From contig NW_024881322.1 in assembly GCF_018691265.1 (NCBI RefSeq), positions 17,060,607 to 17,124,606 of the forward strand: a stretch of DNA of 64,000 bases, in the 5' to 3' direction. A model generated the notes under the pieces. The model did no database searches, was not told where the DNA came from, and worked only from the letters and a program-made list of their open reading frames with translations. This stretch comes from Tyto alba (lineage: Eukaryota > Chordata > Aves > Strigiformes > Tytonidae). The translations under genes were made by a program, and so were the position numbers. How positions within the stretch are numbered: position 1 is the first letter of the stretch; each line of letters opens with the position of its first letter. Positions 12,065 to 24,482 of the stretch are shown piece by piece.

Positions 12065-13156
12065 CTCTTTGGTGCATCTCTCTGTTCTTCAAAGTGATAA
12101 AACCTTAAACTAAGGCAGGATTTAGAATTGTGCAAGAATGAAAATTTAACACCTTCAAGAGGACAAAAAGCTATGGTAGCTTTTACTCTTTTGCCTTTTT
12201 CCTCCCCTTCCAGTGTTTTCAGTCCTGTTTTTACATTGAGACACTGTCTTCTCCCCACCCCTGCGTGACCTTCCCCTTTGAGTTCATTGACCTGTGAGCC
12301 AAACTGACTCAGTGCTCTACAACCAGCAAGCCATTTGCATTGCTTCTGATTTAAACTCCATAACTTCAAGTGCCTTATTTTAAATGTTGAATAATATGAG
12401 GGATCTACATCTTGGATTAAACTTCTCTTTTGGAGAAGCCCTATGGAATTGGGCTAGCGTAGAAACAGAGAACCAGGCAGCCTGCTGCAGCAATTGTTAA
12501 TGATGGGCTGCAAACATGTTTTTAGTTTGTCTGAGGAAGCTGCTGTTTGTTGGCTGTCAAATCAGATGAATCCAGGATTCTTGTAGTTACAGCTTTCCAA
12601 GAAAAGCATAAGGCTTCACTAGGTGAAAGTGCATGGTGATATGCTAAAAAGAAATAATTTCTGTCTCTCTTGTTATATCTCTGGGACATATTAGGAATTG
12701 GGATTAGGTTGAAAACTTGGAAGCTCCAGAACTCTGAAACTATTAAAATTAATAATAGCTTTGAACATTGAGCTGTAGGATGATGCTGTCAGCTAGATAC
12801 TATTTTATTCGTGAAGTGACAGCTGTCCAATTAGGCTAATTCCTCAGCTGGACTGAGGCTGACTGGGCACTGATTTCCCTTTACACAGGGTGAAGATCAG
12901 TTTTCTTTCCTGGTGGTATACAGATCACTGGATTGTAAGGGGACAGACTAAGTGTTTAAATAGTTACATTTTTCATAACACTAAACTACTTCAACTGTTT
13001 GAAACGGTGTATAGGGTTACTTCAAACAACATATGAGCCAACCTGAAAAAGAACAGCAGACAATTAATAATGAATCCCAAAGGCCCTGTCCACAGACTTG
13101 ATCTAGACGGAATTAATAACTCAACAAAATAAGTACCTGAGGGTGGCTGTTTAATT

Positions 13157-13189
<33 letters not shown>

Positions 13190-13384
13190 GGTTTAAGAAT
13201 TATAAGCAGATTAAACATCTGAAACATCTTAAAAAAGCTGTTATCACATTTTCCCCCTGAAATTTAGGGAAATCCTCTGAGAGGTAAGCAGGATGCAACA
13301 AAGGCAAGAGAGTTTAGAAATGGGAAAATTGCTGTGAAGCAGCAGTCTCTCTACAGGTACCTATTTAAGAGGAAGCAGACTCCA
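12065..13384. other. Unique AT-rich DNA with a T28 tract
   Basis: No gene is recognised. A run of 28 T lies at 13158-13185. The 144-codon minus-strand opening at 11935-12369 crosses the GTTTT repeat and shows no domain. Confidence 0.55.
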
Positions 13385-13505
13385 ACAGCATCTTCCTCAC
13401 AGAGGAAGAAACCAGGCTCAGAGAAATTTATATCACTGAGTATATGAAAATGTTCTTGGATAGCTTCTGGCTCTGAGGATTGACCATACCACTTTTTTGT
13501 ACCCA
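13385..13505 (-). mobile_element. Probable MIR-type SINE relic, minus strand
   Basis: CACAGAGGAAGAAACCAGGC followed by TCAGAGAAATTTATATCACT parallels the reverse-complement MIR core (acagatgaggaaactgaggctcagagaggttaagtgactt). The later TTCTGGCTCTGAGG part is weaker. It is the second such relic in this half of the window and is inactive. Edges are approximate and the call is from memory of the consensus. Confidence 0.5.
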
Positions 13506-16500
13506 CATCTAGGTATGTCTTCTCCTGGGAGGTCTTGGAGCACATGCATTTAGCTTGCTGTTTCATCTTAGCCCTTGAACAAAGCTATGGCTAGTCTCAC
13601 AGAATAGTGAAGGCAAGCTGACTATAAGAAAAGAATAGAAAAAAAAAAACAAAATGATAAAACCAATTTCTGGACTCTTCTGCTTAGTACTAACATGATT
13701 TTTTTTTTTTTTTTTTTTTTTAATGTTGTACTTGAGTTGTCTTTCAGTGACATTAAATTTCCCTAACAGCACGTTCTACCAAACACAGTTGGGTTTGTCC
13801 TGTGAAAGGCCTCAGAAAGACTGTTTTCTTCCATATGATAAGAGTTTGCAGTATCGTTTCCCAAATGTATCTCGGTGCTCAGCAAGACTAAACTGGAAGG
13901 GTTGATATTTTACAGAAGTACAAAATGCTACTGAAATCTGTTCTAGTAATGCTTCATCCTTTACAAGAGAAGGATGGTCTTGAGTTTCTCAGGATGAAAA
14001 ATCCTTTTTAATTTTTAAGCTCTTAAGATGGGTATGCTTCGTGATTATCTTTGGTTTGGCAGAAAGCATTGACTCCTTTACTGGTCCAGGAATCATAAAT
14101 CACATGAGCTTTTATCTAGTTTTATTATACTACTGTGTCTTTATCTGAAATGCTGGCTATAGAAGAGTGCAACGAGATGGAAAGTAAGCCACAGATTGTT
14201 TTGTTGAACTCATAGTTCTATAAATATTTACAGTGATCTTCAACTTGCGGAGCAAATATTTTGTCTCCCTTCATGATGGTACACACCTATTGTGGTTCTG
14301 CTGCATGGCAGAAGGGGAGGACTCAAAGAACAGATAGGGGGATCTCCACCACCTTCTTCTCTAAGAACAGGTCTGCCCTGAAAGCAGAGGGTGTGGGATG
14401 AGCTCATGGCCACAGGCAGTTTATAATCAAGCAGAAAGATTGGTGTCTCACAGTGCTTTCAGAACTGTCTACTTGCCATTTTCTCCTGTGATCCAGCTCA
14501 TAGGGTGCTGCATGGGGAGACTGTGGTAGCTGGCAGAGAGTAATTTCAGCACACTCTGCAACACCCTGAGCAGTCTTCTGTTCACAACTTGGTGTGGAGT
14601 CAGTCAGTGAGAGTTTTAATGAGCTAGTTACTGAGCAGCAACATTTGGTTGTGTAATCCACCAAGAAGGTATTAAGTTTTTATTAAAAATGTTGCAATGT
14701 CCCTTCAAAATAAACCCAAGCAAATTGCCAGTAAAACTTTGTTATCTGTGGATCTATGCAGGAATTCATTTGGTCCATAATATCTCACATTAATTTCTCT
14801 TCCTTTTTTAGGATATATTAAATAGTCAGATGCATTATGTAAATTCATAAATTTTCCACCCTGTACAGCTATAAAAGCTATTCAGTGGAGCCCTCAGAAA
14901 AATTAAAGCACATCAATACTTCCTGGTTTAGGCCTCCTATGTAGGAATAGTATATGATAGTTATGTAACAATGACCCTCCAGTACTAGTTACCCAAAGTG
15001 ATTTTCAGCAAGAGAGCTCTAATGGTTCAAGAGATGCAGTCATCTAAAAATAAATCAGCCTTTTCCAAAGTGCCCACAGCAGCACATCATAATCAAAGTT
15101 GATTACATTTGCACCCTGCATCAAATGGATGTATCAGAGTGCACCAAATCAGAGACCTAATGGTTCACACCTGGCAGATAGCTATTTGACATTTCACACT
15201 ATTAATGTAAGTGTTCCTGAGGCATGAGATTCATAATACCAGGCTCTACTGTAGTGTATTAAAGAGCTATCTCAGCTAAGGCACATCACCCTGTCCATTG
15301 ACTTCTTTTAATATAACAAGATCTTCTTCAGTCATAGATCATAATAAAGATTTTGTTCTGTCTGCAAAGTGTTTGCCTCCCTATCAAGACAGCAATGTAA
15401 CTTTTTATCTTTCCTCTTTCCTGTACCATCCTGACCAGAATGACCTAGTTTCAGTTGCTCAAGTCTATAGACTAAGTCACAGCTTAAACATCATTCTTTT
15501 GGGCATTATACACAGATCATGGCCAAAACTTTCTATTTGGGTTTGTCCTGCTTCCTTTTTTTTAGAAAGGGTGTACACGTATCTTATTTTCCTGCATGCA
15601 GGTGGAGAGATCTGGTCTTTTAATTTTGTCTGTATACGTATTTCCTCCAGTAGATCTGTCATTTTCTAGCATATGTTTCTTAAGGACATTGAAAAAACAG
15701 GTGATAAACTAACTTATCTAACAACCTCAGTCTTGTTTAAAACCACCTCTCATCAACCCCTGCTTCCATTACACATTTTTTTTCTTGGAATATTTCATGT
15801 TCTTCATGGTTTCAACCTTTCTATTGATCTTTTCTGCTTAACCATCAGTAGTCTGGCCCCTCCATGTTGTGAAGAATGCTTCTCCTCTCTTCTGCTTAAC
15901 TGTGTGTAGCCAGGGGGTTGAATAAGCTTTTGAAAATTATTAAAATAAAAGAGAAAATAGCTTAATTAAAGCTCAATCAACAGTCTTAAAACTGAGTTAA
16001 TTTTAATCTGAAGATATTTACAATATTAGGGGCTTTAGTTGTACAGGTTTTTCTTCCTCTGCCCCTTCATGTATCCTTCCCTCTCTGTTATCTTGAGATT
16101 TTTTTGCAGGATGCTTTGGAGGCCACATGCCAATACCTTTTACATGTTTTATCTTCTCCTGCTGATTATTGCATAGTTTTGCAGTGTTATGGGTCTTCAT
16201 AATATCTGTTTCAGATGTGTAGGACTACTTGTTCATGGCAGGATTATTTTAAGACTTTTGTGCTACTTATCAGTGTTTGAATTTATCAAGAACATAGTCC
16301 AAACAGGTGTGAAAATCATATGCCGCCTTTACTGTTGGCTAGCAGACTGCAACAAAAATAATAGATACGGCTAATTATTACCTGAAAATCGCATCTTGAT
16401 TTTTCCCCAGACAAACTTGCCATTAACATAAAAGAGGATTTTTCAAGAGGAATGGAAGGGTTGGGTGCTGTGTAATAGAGTTATGTGTGCAGTGTAGGAG

Positions 16501-19500
16501 CTCAGGTTCAACTGACTCATAGGTAGTGGATACGTAATTGGGGGATGCTGCACACATTCCTTGGAAAGGATTAGTCTCTTCATCAGTATTCAGCAGTGAT
16601 TTCCTGGCACATATTTGATTGACAAAGAGCATAAAAAGGCCTTTTAAAGCTTTTGGAGAAAATAAACAATGTCCTGAGGCCAAATTCCTTGTCAGTACTC
16701 TTGAGTTTTAGCAAGCAAGCAATTTATCATGTTCAGCCCACACAGGTGACAAATCAGTGTTGCAGATACTATTGTATGAAAGCATCAGGCACTTGCAAAA
16801 CTGTGGGTTTAATTTTTTTTTAACTCCTTCAAGGAAAAGACAAGATCAAGATCAGCAGCTAGATTTTTGGTATGGGATTTCTCTTTATTTTTTGAAGTAT
16901 CAGCATGCCCAGGAATTGTACTTATTCACATGTCTTGAGTATCACTGAGCTCCTGCTGCTTACCTCCAAAGTTTGGTCAGAACAACAGTGGGACTTCACT
17001 GTCATGATGTGTATAGCTAATAAGACAGTAAGGGCTATGTGTGAAGACCAAGATTAAAGGTAACAAGAAATTTAAGGAGATAGAAGTCAGAATCTCCCAT
17101 TTACTTCAGACAGCACTGCTGAGCAATTATTTTCTATTTCCTTATTCTATTTTTAAATTTCTCATGGTGTGGAAGCTAATGTATTTTTTGGGACAACTTT
17201 GGTATTGTTTCCCCTTCCTTGCAATTAAGGAAAAGCTAAATTATAGCTAGTAGGAGATAGATAACTATGTGTTTCTGATTTGAATTTGCACCCTGAACAT
17301 TGAGTTTTTGAAGTTGACTTTATGCTTAATCTGTGAGGAAAAAGAGCAACTGATTCCTTCGAAAAATTTCCATTAACCTGAAACTTCAGTTGTTCAACTT
17401 TCAGTATTCGATTTACATTCATGCTTTTTTTTTTTTTTTTTTAATATTGTTAAAATGTAGGAATATGGTAGAAATTAATTTAAATAAAAATTCTACATGA
17501 AGAGGGTAGGGTTCCTGTAGACACCTTGGGAAGAGCATAATGCTCAGAGTAGAGCTTGCAGAATACAGTCTTGGGGACAGCGATTAGTACAATTTAAACA
17601 AAAACAGTGACTTTCACACCCCATCCACACCCCTCAACCAAATATCGGAATTAGCTGTTACCAGAAAATAGGTAATACTTTAGCCAAGCACATTATTTCT
17701 GCTTCAAACTTTATCAGGTAATGACTAGGGCGTGACCATGCTAAGAAGATTCATCCTTATATTCTTCTCTTCTATAAAATGTGTTAGATTCCTTAGTAAA
17801 AAAATCCTCACTATAACCTATCATTGTATAATATATGACAAAAGTCCCTTCAAAGACCACTTGGGACACTGGTAAAAGTACTGTGTATAGAGGTAGCTTG
17901 AATTCTAAAATGATTTTAAGATTTTCAACATGTTCAAAACTCTAACTTATGATACACATAGATACACAATGTGTTTGTATTTTTATTTGTGTTAGTATTT
18001 GTAGGTAAAAGGAGGTTACACTTGAAATGAAACTAAACATACCAGCACAGAAGATTTGCCAAAAACGGAATTGGCACTGGATAGGATTTGTAGGATTCAC
18101 AATTAACAAAATAAATAAAATAATTCTAAATTATAAACTGTTCTCTTTTTAACAATGAGATTTTCTTTTATTCTTAGTAGCTGCCATTGCAAGTGGAAAT
18201 AAAAGATAAATACTTATTTTTAATGCTCAAAATCTGATGAAAAAATGGTCCTTATATGAAATACATATATGAAGAAAACTCAGAGATCACTTAAGGGAAC
18301 ATATGAATTAATTAGCATTTGTTTTGCTTTGCTTTCCTTGAGGAAAAAGCTTCTGCTATTAGTATTGATGGAAGGAATGATTACTTGGAAAGTAATGAAT
18401 TGTTTGGGTTTTTTGGAAAGGAAACCATGTTAATCTCCTTAATCTATAAAGAATGAAGCAATAAACTAAATAAGCAGTAAACTGCTGGAAAGTCACTCTT
18501 AATTCTTCTTCTCAAACCGTTTCTAATTCTAAGTATTCTTTGTAGCTCTAGAATAATAATGTGCCTTACCATTTGTCCTTTACTTCAGGTATCTGTAGTT
18601 CAGTCTCTCAAACTACAATGCTCCTGGATTCTTTAAGTAGTCCATAATTACAACAATTCTTAGTAGTCTTTTAATTCTCAGTGTATAGGTAGCTGAGATG
18701 ACAGAAATCTGATTTTAAAGAAATTCTAATTGATTTGTGTGTTTTGAAAAAGCAGATAGGATCCGTAGTCATTTTAGTTGAGGCTAACTGAGATGATAAT
18801 TTGTGGCATTTTATCTGTAAAATATGCAAAACTTTCTGTGACCAGTGCTGTTCCTTGAGCAATTATGTTCTATAGAATTCAGGTGTCTTAGGGTTTTTCC
18901 CTTTTTACTAGACAGTGATGAACTTGGAATATATTGCTCATTTTAAGATGTCTTTTAAAGAATGACAGTAACATGATGGATTTATGACCTGAAAACATCA
19001 TAAATTTCTGTTTAGAAAAGTGTTTAAAAGTGTTTAGTCATCCAAATATTTTACAAAACCTTACTATGTTGAATTAAAATGGAAATTCCTGATCCCAAGA
19101 GTCCTTTTGTGACATATGGCAGGCTCACAAGAAGACTACATTGATGAGGGGACACTTGACCACAAGGAAAATAATGTTTAATTCGGCCAAAGGAGGATGC
19201 CGAATTCCTTTACTCAGTCTTTATTGCCTATGAGTAATACAGCCTTTTACATTTTGAAAATGAAAGATGTATTTATGCATTTGGAAAATTCTGCCCTGTT
19301 TCTTATTTTTCCCCTCCTTGTTCCATCATGAAAACAAGAGTTTGAATTAACAGTTCGTATTTTTTAATAAAAAACTTTTTTCTCCTGTGTTTTTTTTTTT
19401 TTTTTATTCTTTGGACAGTTTGCAGACTCAGGTTAATATTTTGTGTTGCCTATAGTTACAGTAGGTTTTCAAAGATTTTATTTATCTAAAGTAAAAAATA

Positions 19501-22500
19501 TATATAGAAAGACAAAGTGACATAAAGTTTTAGGGTCTAGAATCTAGGTCTACCAGGACCATGCCTCAATCCATCTCTTTTCTGCCCTAAACTAAACTAC
19601 TGTATCTCCAAAAGAGCTTTTATGCACTGCAAATAATTTGGATGGAGAGCAACTAACCAACGTTACAATTTGATTACACTTATATCATCCAATCCATGCA
19701 ACAAAAGGCTGACTTTTAAGTTTAAATTACTTTCCTTATCAGCTAATTTGGCTGTGGCAGTGTGGACATGTTGTTAAGATGCTATAACTAGCATTGGTCT
19801 TCATTTCTGATCATGTCATCTAATGGGTAACAGGAATAATAGTGAGTTGTGCATGTTTCTTAATTGAAATGCAATTAATGGTCAAGGGCAAGTCTTCTTT
19901 AAAAAGTTACAGAAAATAGTGAGTGGCAGCAGCAGTGTAGCATGCATTTCATGTTTTCTCTTTCAGAAGGAAGATAGAATGTCATTTTCTGACAACTATT
20001 TGGAACAGAGGACCTCTTCAATGAGTCTTGAAACAGAATATATAAAAGGTTTTACATTAAAACTAACCATCTGGTTATGGAAATGAACTCAACATATGAA
20101 ATAACTGCCAGTGGTAGAAGGCTTGCTGATTACATTCTGCTGTATGATACCACCTTGACTTAATATAATTAATATTAAGACAGTTTTATAGATTTGGCAG
20201 TTGCAGTTAAGGTTGGACACAGAAAGGTTGGGTTCTGAGAACTGCTTCTGCAGTCAACAATGCACAAATATACCCATTGCTGAGGTCTTAGCAAGTATAT
20301 AGAATAAATATTGTTGTATGAAGAAGGACTGTAGGACAGCCAAGAAATTAGAATTTCATAATCATGTGCTTAACTATGGGTTTATATTCAAGTAGCAATG
20401 ATAAAACTGTTTTAACCAAGGGGGTTTACTTATTACTTTTTTACAAGCTGTATCATAAAAGACTTTGCTTCTTTTAGAAAGAATGCAAATATTTGAAGAA
20501 CACACTGACAGTTTCATATATTGAGGAAGAGGGGTTTTTTTGTGTGTAGATAAAAGAAAAAAAAATCCAAAACAGTTCTGAAGTTAGATAAAATTTAAAT
20601 ATAAGGTTCCGTGATCAGAGTAAAAAGGTTCACCCCATGGTATGTCTTTATTTTGTTCTTCTCTTTAATGGCTAAAGTGCAGTAGGTCTTTATATTCATA
20701 CAGAGATTTCCCTAGTCACAAGGGTCACACTATTTTAAATTTTCTCCCTGTCCACGTTGCTAGGGTTTGTAGGGGTTTCTTTGTGTTTGTCTTCTGGTCT
20801 GGGGGGGATGATCTCTCCCCACATTCAGAACTTGCACTTGCTCTTGTCTGCTAGACATGTTTTGCAATCTTGTCACACTGGAGCTCTTTCAGATCACCTT
20901 GTACATAAGCATTCTCAATACTGAGACTTGTGTTTCTCTACCATCTGCTTCTTTCCTTGGAGTAAGTTGCTCAACAGTTCATGTTTCACTCTTTCTAGTG
21001 TTTGCCTTATACATGCTTCTTACTTGATCCTTGTCTCTACATCTTGTGCCTTAGCATGGCTCTTTTCAAGATAAATGGGATTAAATGAGTAAATTTTTCG
21101 ATGTGTTTTGGAGTTGACTAATGTAATATGTATGACACATTTCCCCTGGCTGAAAATAAGGCTAAAATGGAGGATGAGGAGGGTTTGTCCATCCTTTATT
21201 TTATCCATATGTATTTCAAAGTCATAAAGTCAAAACAAAATACCTGATCATATTTTCAGGTTACTTGGAACAGTAAGGACATCCTAACAGTTTTGACCTT
21301 TTAGAGTTACTATCACAGCACTAATAATTGACAACTAGTGCTACACATGAATGATGTACAACTGAGCATAGAAAAGGATGTTTAGTGCCAGTCACTTCCG
21401 AGGATTGTTATTTTTTATTATAAATATTTGAAGTAGAAGTTATAATCTCAATTATTCCAGGTAAACTAGTTTTATTTGGAGGCTCTGCTAGAGGTTTTAT
21501 GTTTTCTTCAGCTTGGCACTGTATTCTCTGTCAGTGAGGAAACACCCCCCTTCAGAAATTTATCATCTAGAGTAATATTGCTTCCCTCTCTTTTGGTGTA
21601 AACAATCACATGTGCAGGCAAATAAATGCAAAAGAAAATAACCGGGGCCTCTCAGCATACCAATTTTTTTCACAAAGGTGTATCTTCCTTGCACTTCCAC
21701 TTACTCTCTGCTTAGGTCATGCAGCTGCCAGTTCTTAGTCTTAAAGCACTTCACAGACTTTCCACATACACAGGGACCATAAATACTACTTACCCTGTGG
21801 AACAGATTGACACTGGAAAATACATGAGGTCATTCTTCTGCCTTAGATTTTCTAGTCTTTGCTGACAAAATGAGCAACTCGTATGCTCCTGGGTGCTGTG
21901 CAGTGCCCAGGTCCTGTTATCTCAGAGTTTTTTATGGGGAGAAGTGAAAAAAGAAGGGTTTCATTTTTCACACTATCCTCCCAGCTGCATTAAGGGATGC
22001 AGTCCAATGTATCGGCCAATGTAGAAACTCCTCTCATGAGACCTGAACGTGGAATGTTCTGACAGGAAAGGAACTAAGTCTTCTCCCATCTCCTCTGTAA
22101 TGAGAGATTTAGAAATAGATAGCTTGTTTAATCATTTCAGAACAAAGAGTCCTCAGAATTTCTATAGAAAAAGTAAAAGCTGTCAGCTACCACCTCAGTT
22201 TTTCACCCAGAATGACTTAATAATGAGTGTGATCCAAATGTCAAATAGTCTTTTGGTGCCATGTTTATCCTTTTGAGTAATATTTACAAACAATTTTTAG
22301 ACATTATGTTCTTACTGAGAGATAAATACTTAACTAAGCAGACTACCCAACAGAGTTGCTACTAAGGTATTTGTGCTGTAGGAAGTTGGATGTTGTTCTC
22401 CTGGATTCCTTTTGGTGTTGCAGAAGCAGTGTCACTTAAATGGGGGAAAGCCAGCCCCGAATGAAGCAGAACAAAGGAAATCTAGCCACCAAACTGGCAT

Positions 22501-23865
22501 ATTTGAGATTTGTCCAGTCTACGGCTATGCACTCTGTCAATAAGCATGTTCATTCAAATGAACTTGCCACTGGGGAACAATGTTTCATGTTCCCTAATTT
22601 GTTTACATATTATTTTATTCACTCAAAATGTGGATGGAACAAGACAAAGAGCTCAATCTCATCTTCAGACAGTTATGTGGAAGGAATTGCAATGATTCAA
22701 TATAAGAATTCCTTAATGATATATATGCTGTTTTGAACAGACTAGCATCCCCTTCTGAGAAGTTCACAGATTAGTTTAGTATTCTGCAGTAATATTGCAG
22801 AAGTTTAGGGAAGGAGGTGTGCTGAAAAAACAAAAGGAGAGAGAAAAAAATTCATTGTATAAAGCTTACCAAGAGGTAAGCTACTGTGGTAGCCTCTTGA
22901 ATTTTCAGTATATTTTAGAAACTAGTTTTAATTGTGATTGTATCTGTAATGAGAAGTGGGGAGATGTCAGTGTGACATACCTGGCTACTAATTGGATGGT
23001 GTGAAATATTTAAGTTCCTTAAGAATCTTACACTATAAATTGTTCCAATTTCTACACTTCAGATTCAAAGAGGACAGTAAGAGAGATTATAAATCCTATT
23101 GTGCTTACCTTACAAGTTTACAAAAGTCACTCACAATGATGCACTGAAAAATTAAGGTTTACAAACTGTCTCTGCTCTAACATGACTAAACATGTTAAGT
23201 GCATTTCTTTACTTTGTCACTAAAAGATAGTGAATTAAAAGAGAACTGAGGGGAAAATAAAAACAGTAGTATAATTCTAATCCCAGTATAAATAAATTCT
23301 GTATTAATAATAGGAAAGAATTGCATTTATAGTAGGAAGTTAATACTATAAAATTTTCACTTAAGTTATTAAAATATTTTTTATTCTAGGCTTAAAAACT
23401 CAGGATTGTGATTTCTGTGGTGTCAGTAGAGAATGTTAATTATTTTGAGGACTCTTGGATCTGTTTGTAGTTTCCCAGATGTGTATTACTCCTCTTGACC
23501 CACAGGTTCTCCTTAACTCAGTTCTTCAGGATGGCTCTGGGAGGTCACTCAAACCCACTTCACAATGGGGACATCTGAAGTATAAGGCAGGTAGTCATCA
23601 TGTCTCAAACCTGGATCTTAGATATAGTTAGTCCTTGATCTTGTTGTGTTCATATAATTATTGAAGAAGTAATGGTTGTTTGTCTTTCAGTGTCGGGTAA
23701 ATAAACTGTCATAGTGAGCTTTCTCTTGCTTTGTACTTTGTTTTCCCATGTAAGTGAAATTGGATAGAACTCTCTGTTTCAGAGGAGCAGGAAGTCAAGT
23801 GACTGCCATGCAAGGTACACAGAGGAGAAGGCCATGGGGTGCACCTAGTGCTGGTTCTTAGTGTG
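13506..23865. other. About 10 kb of unique AT-rich DNA, no supported gene
   Basis: No coding exon, RNA gene or recent transposon is recognised. Simple-sequence items are T23 at 13699-13721, T18 at 17425-17442 and T16 at 19390-19405. The openings here, for example 123 codons at 15298-15669 plus, lack domains and have no codon-composition contrast with their flanks. Confidence 0.55.
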
Positions 23866-24482
23866 GAGCTGGCGATGGCGGGTGCAGAGGTGTCACGGCG
23901 GGCACTGAGGTGGCACAGTAGGTGCAGACGTGGCCTGGCGGGAGCGGAGCTGGCGATGGCGGGAGCAGAGCTGGCGATCGAGGTGTCACGGCGGGTGCAG
24001 AGGTGTCACGGCGGGCACTGAGGTGTCACGGCGGGCACAGAGGTGTCACGGCGGGCACTGAGGTGTCACAGCGGGCACTGAGGTGTCATGGCGGGCACTG
24101 AGGTGTCATGGCGGGCACAGAGGTGTCACGGCGGGTGCAGAGGTGTCACGGCGCGCACTGAGGTGTCACGGTGCGCACTGAGGTGTCACGGTGCGCACTG
24201 AGGTGGCATAGCGGGCACAGATGTGGCACGGTGGGAGCGGAGCTGGCGATGGCGGGAGCAGAGCTGGCGATGGCGGGTACAGAGGTGTCACGGCGGGCAC
24301 AGAGGTGTCACGGCGGGTACAGAGGTGTCACGGCGGGCACAGAGGTGTCACGGCGGGCACAGAGGTGGCACAGTAGGTGCAGATGTGGCTTGGCGGGAGC
24401 GGAGCTGGCGATGGCGGGTGCAGAGGTGTCACAGCGGGCACTGAGGTGTCACGGCGGGCACTGAGGTGTCATGGCTGCTCGG
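23866..24482 (+). repeat. CpG-rich 20/21-bp minisatellite with higher-order structure
   Basis: About 30 tandem units. The main unit is GAGGTGTCACGGCGGGCACT (20 bp, last bases CT, CA or GCA). A variant, GAGCTGGCGATGGCGGG plus four bases, is 21 bp. One truncated 12-bp unit lies at 23968-23979. A three-unit block (GAGGTGGCA-, then GA[CT]GTGGC-, then GAGCTGGCGATGGCGGG-type) recurs at 23907, 24200 and 24362, showing amplification in multi-unit steps. The last unit degrades near 24475. Each canonical unit carries two CpGs, and many units show CG changed to TG or CA, as expected from methylated-CpG decay. Openings of up to 97 codons (24171-24464) are by-products of the repeat: units are not a multiple of three, and CACTGAGG junctions create stops. 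Confidence 0.95.

Noticed and set aside
11935..12369. 144-codon minus-strand opening
   Set aside because: It crosses the GTTTT repeat, which yields a low-complexity K/N/Q-rich run, and nothing else in it looks like a protein.
24171..24464. 97-codon repeat protein encoded by the minisatellite
   Set aside because: Units of 20 and 21 bp do not keep frame, and stops arise at CACTGAGG junctions; the opening is a by-product of the repeat.
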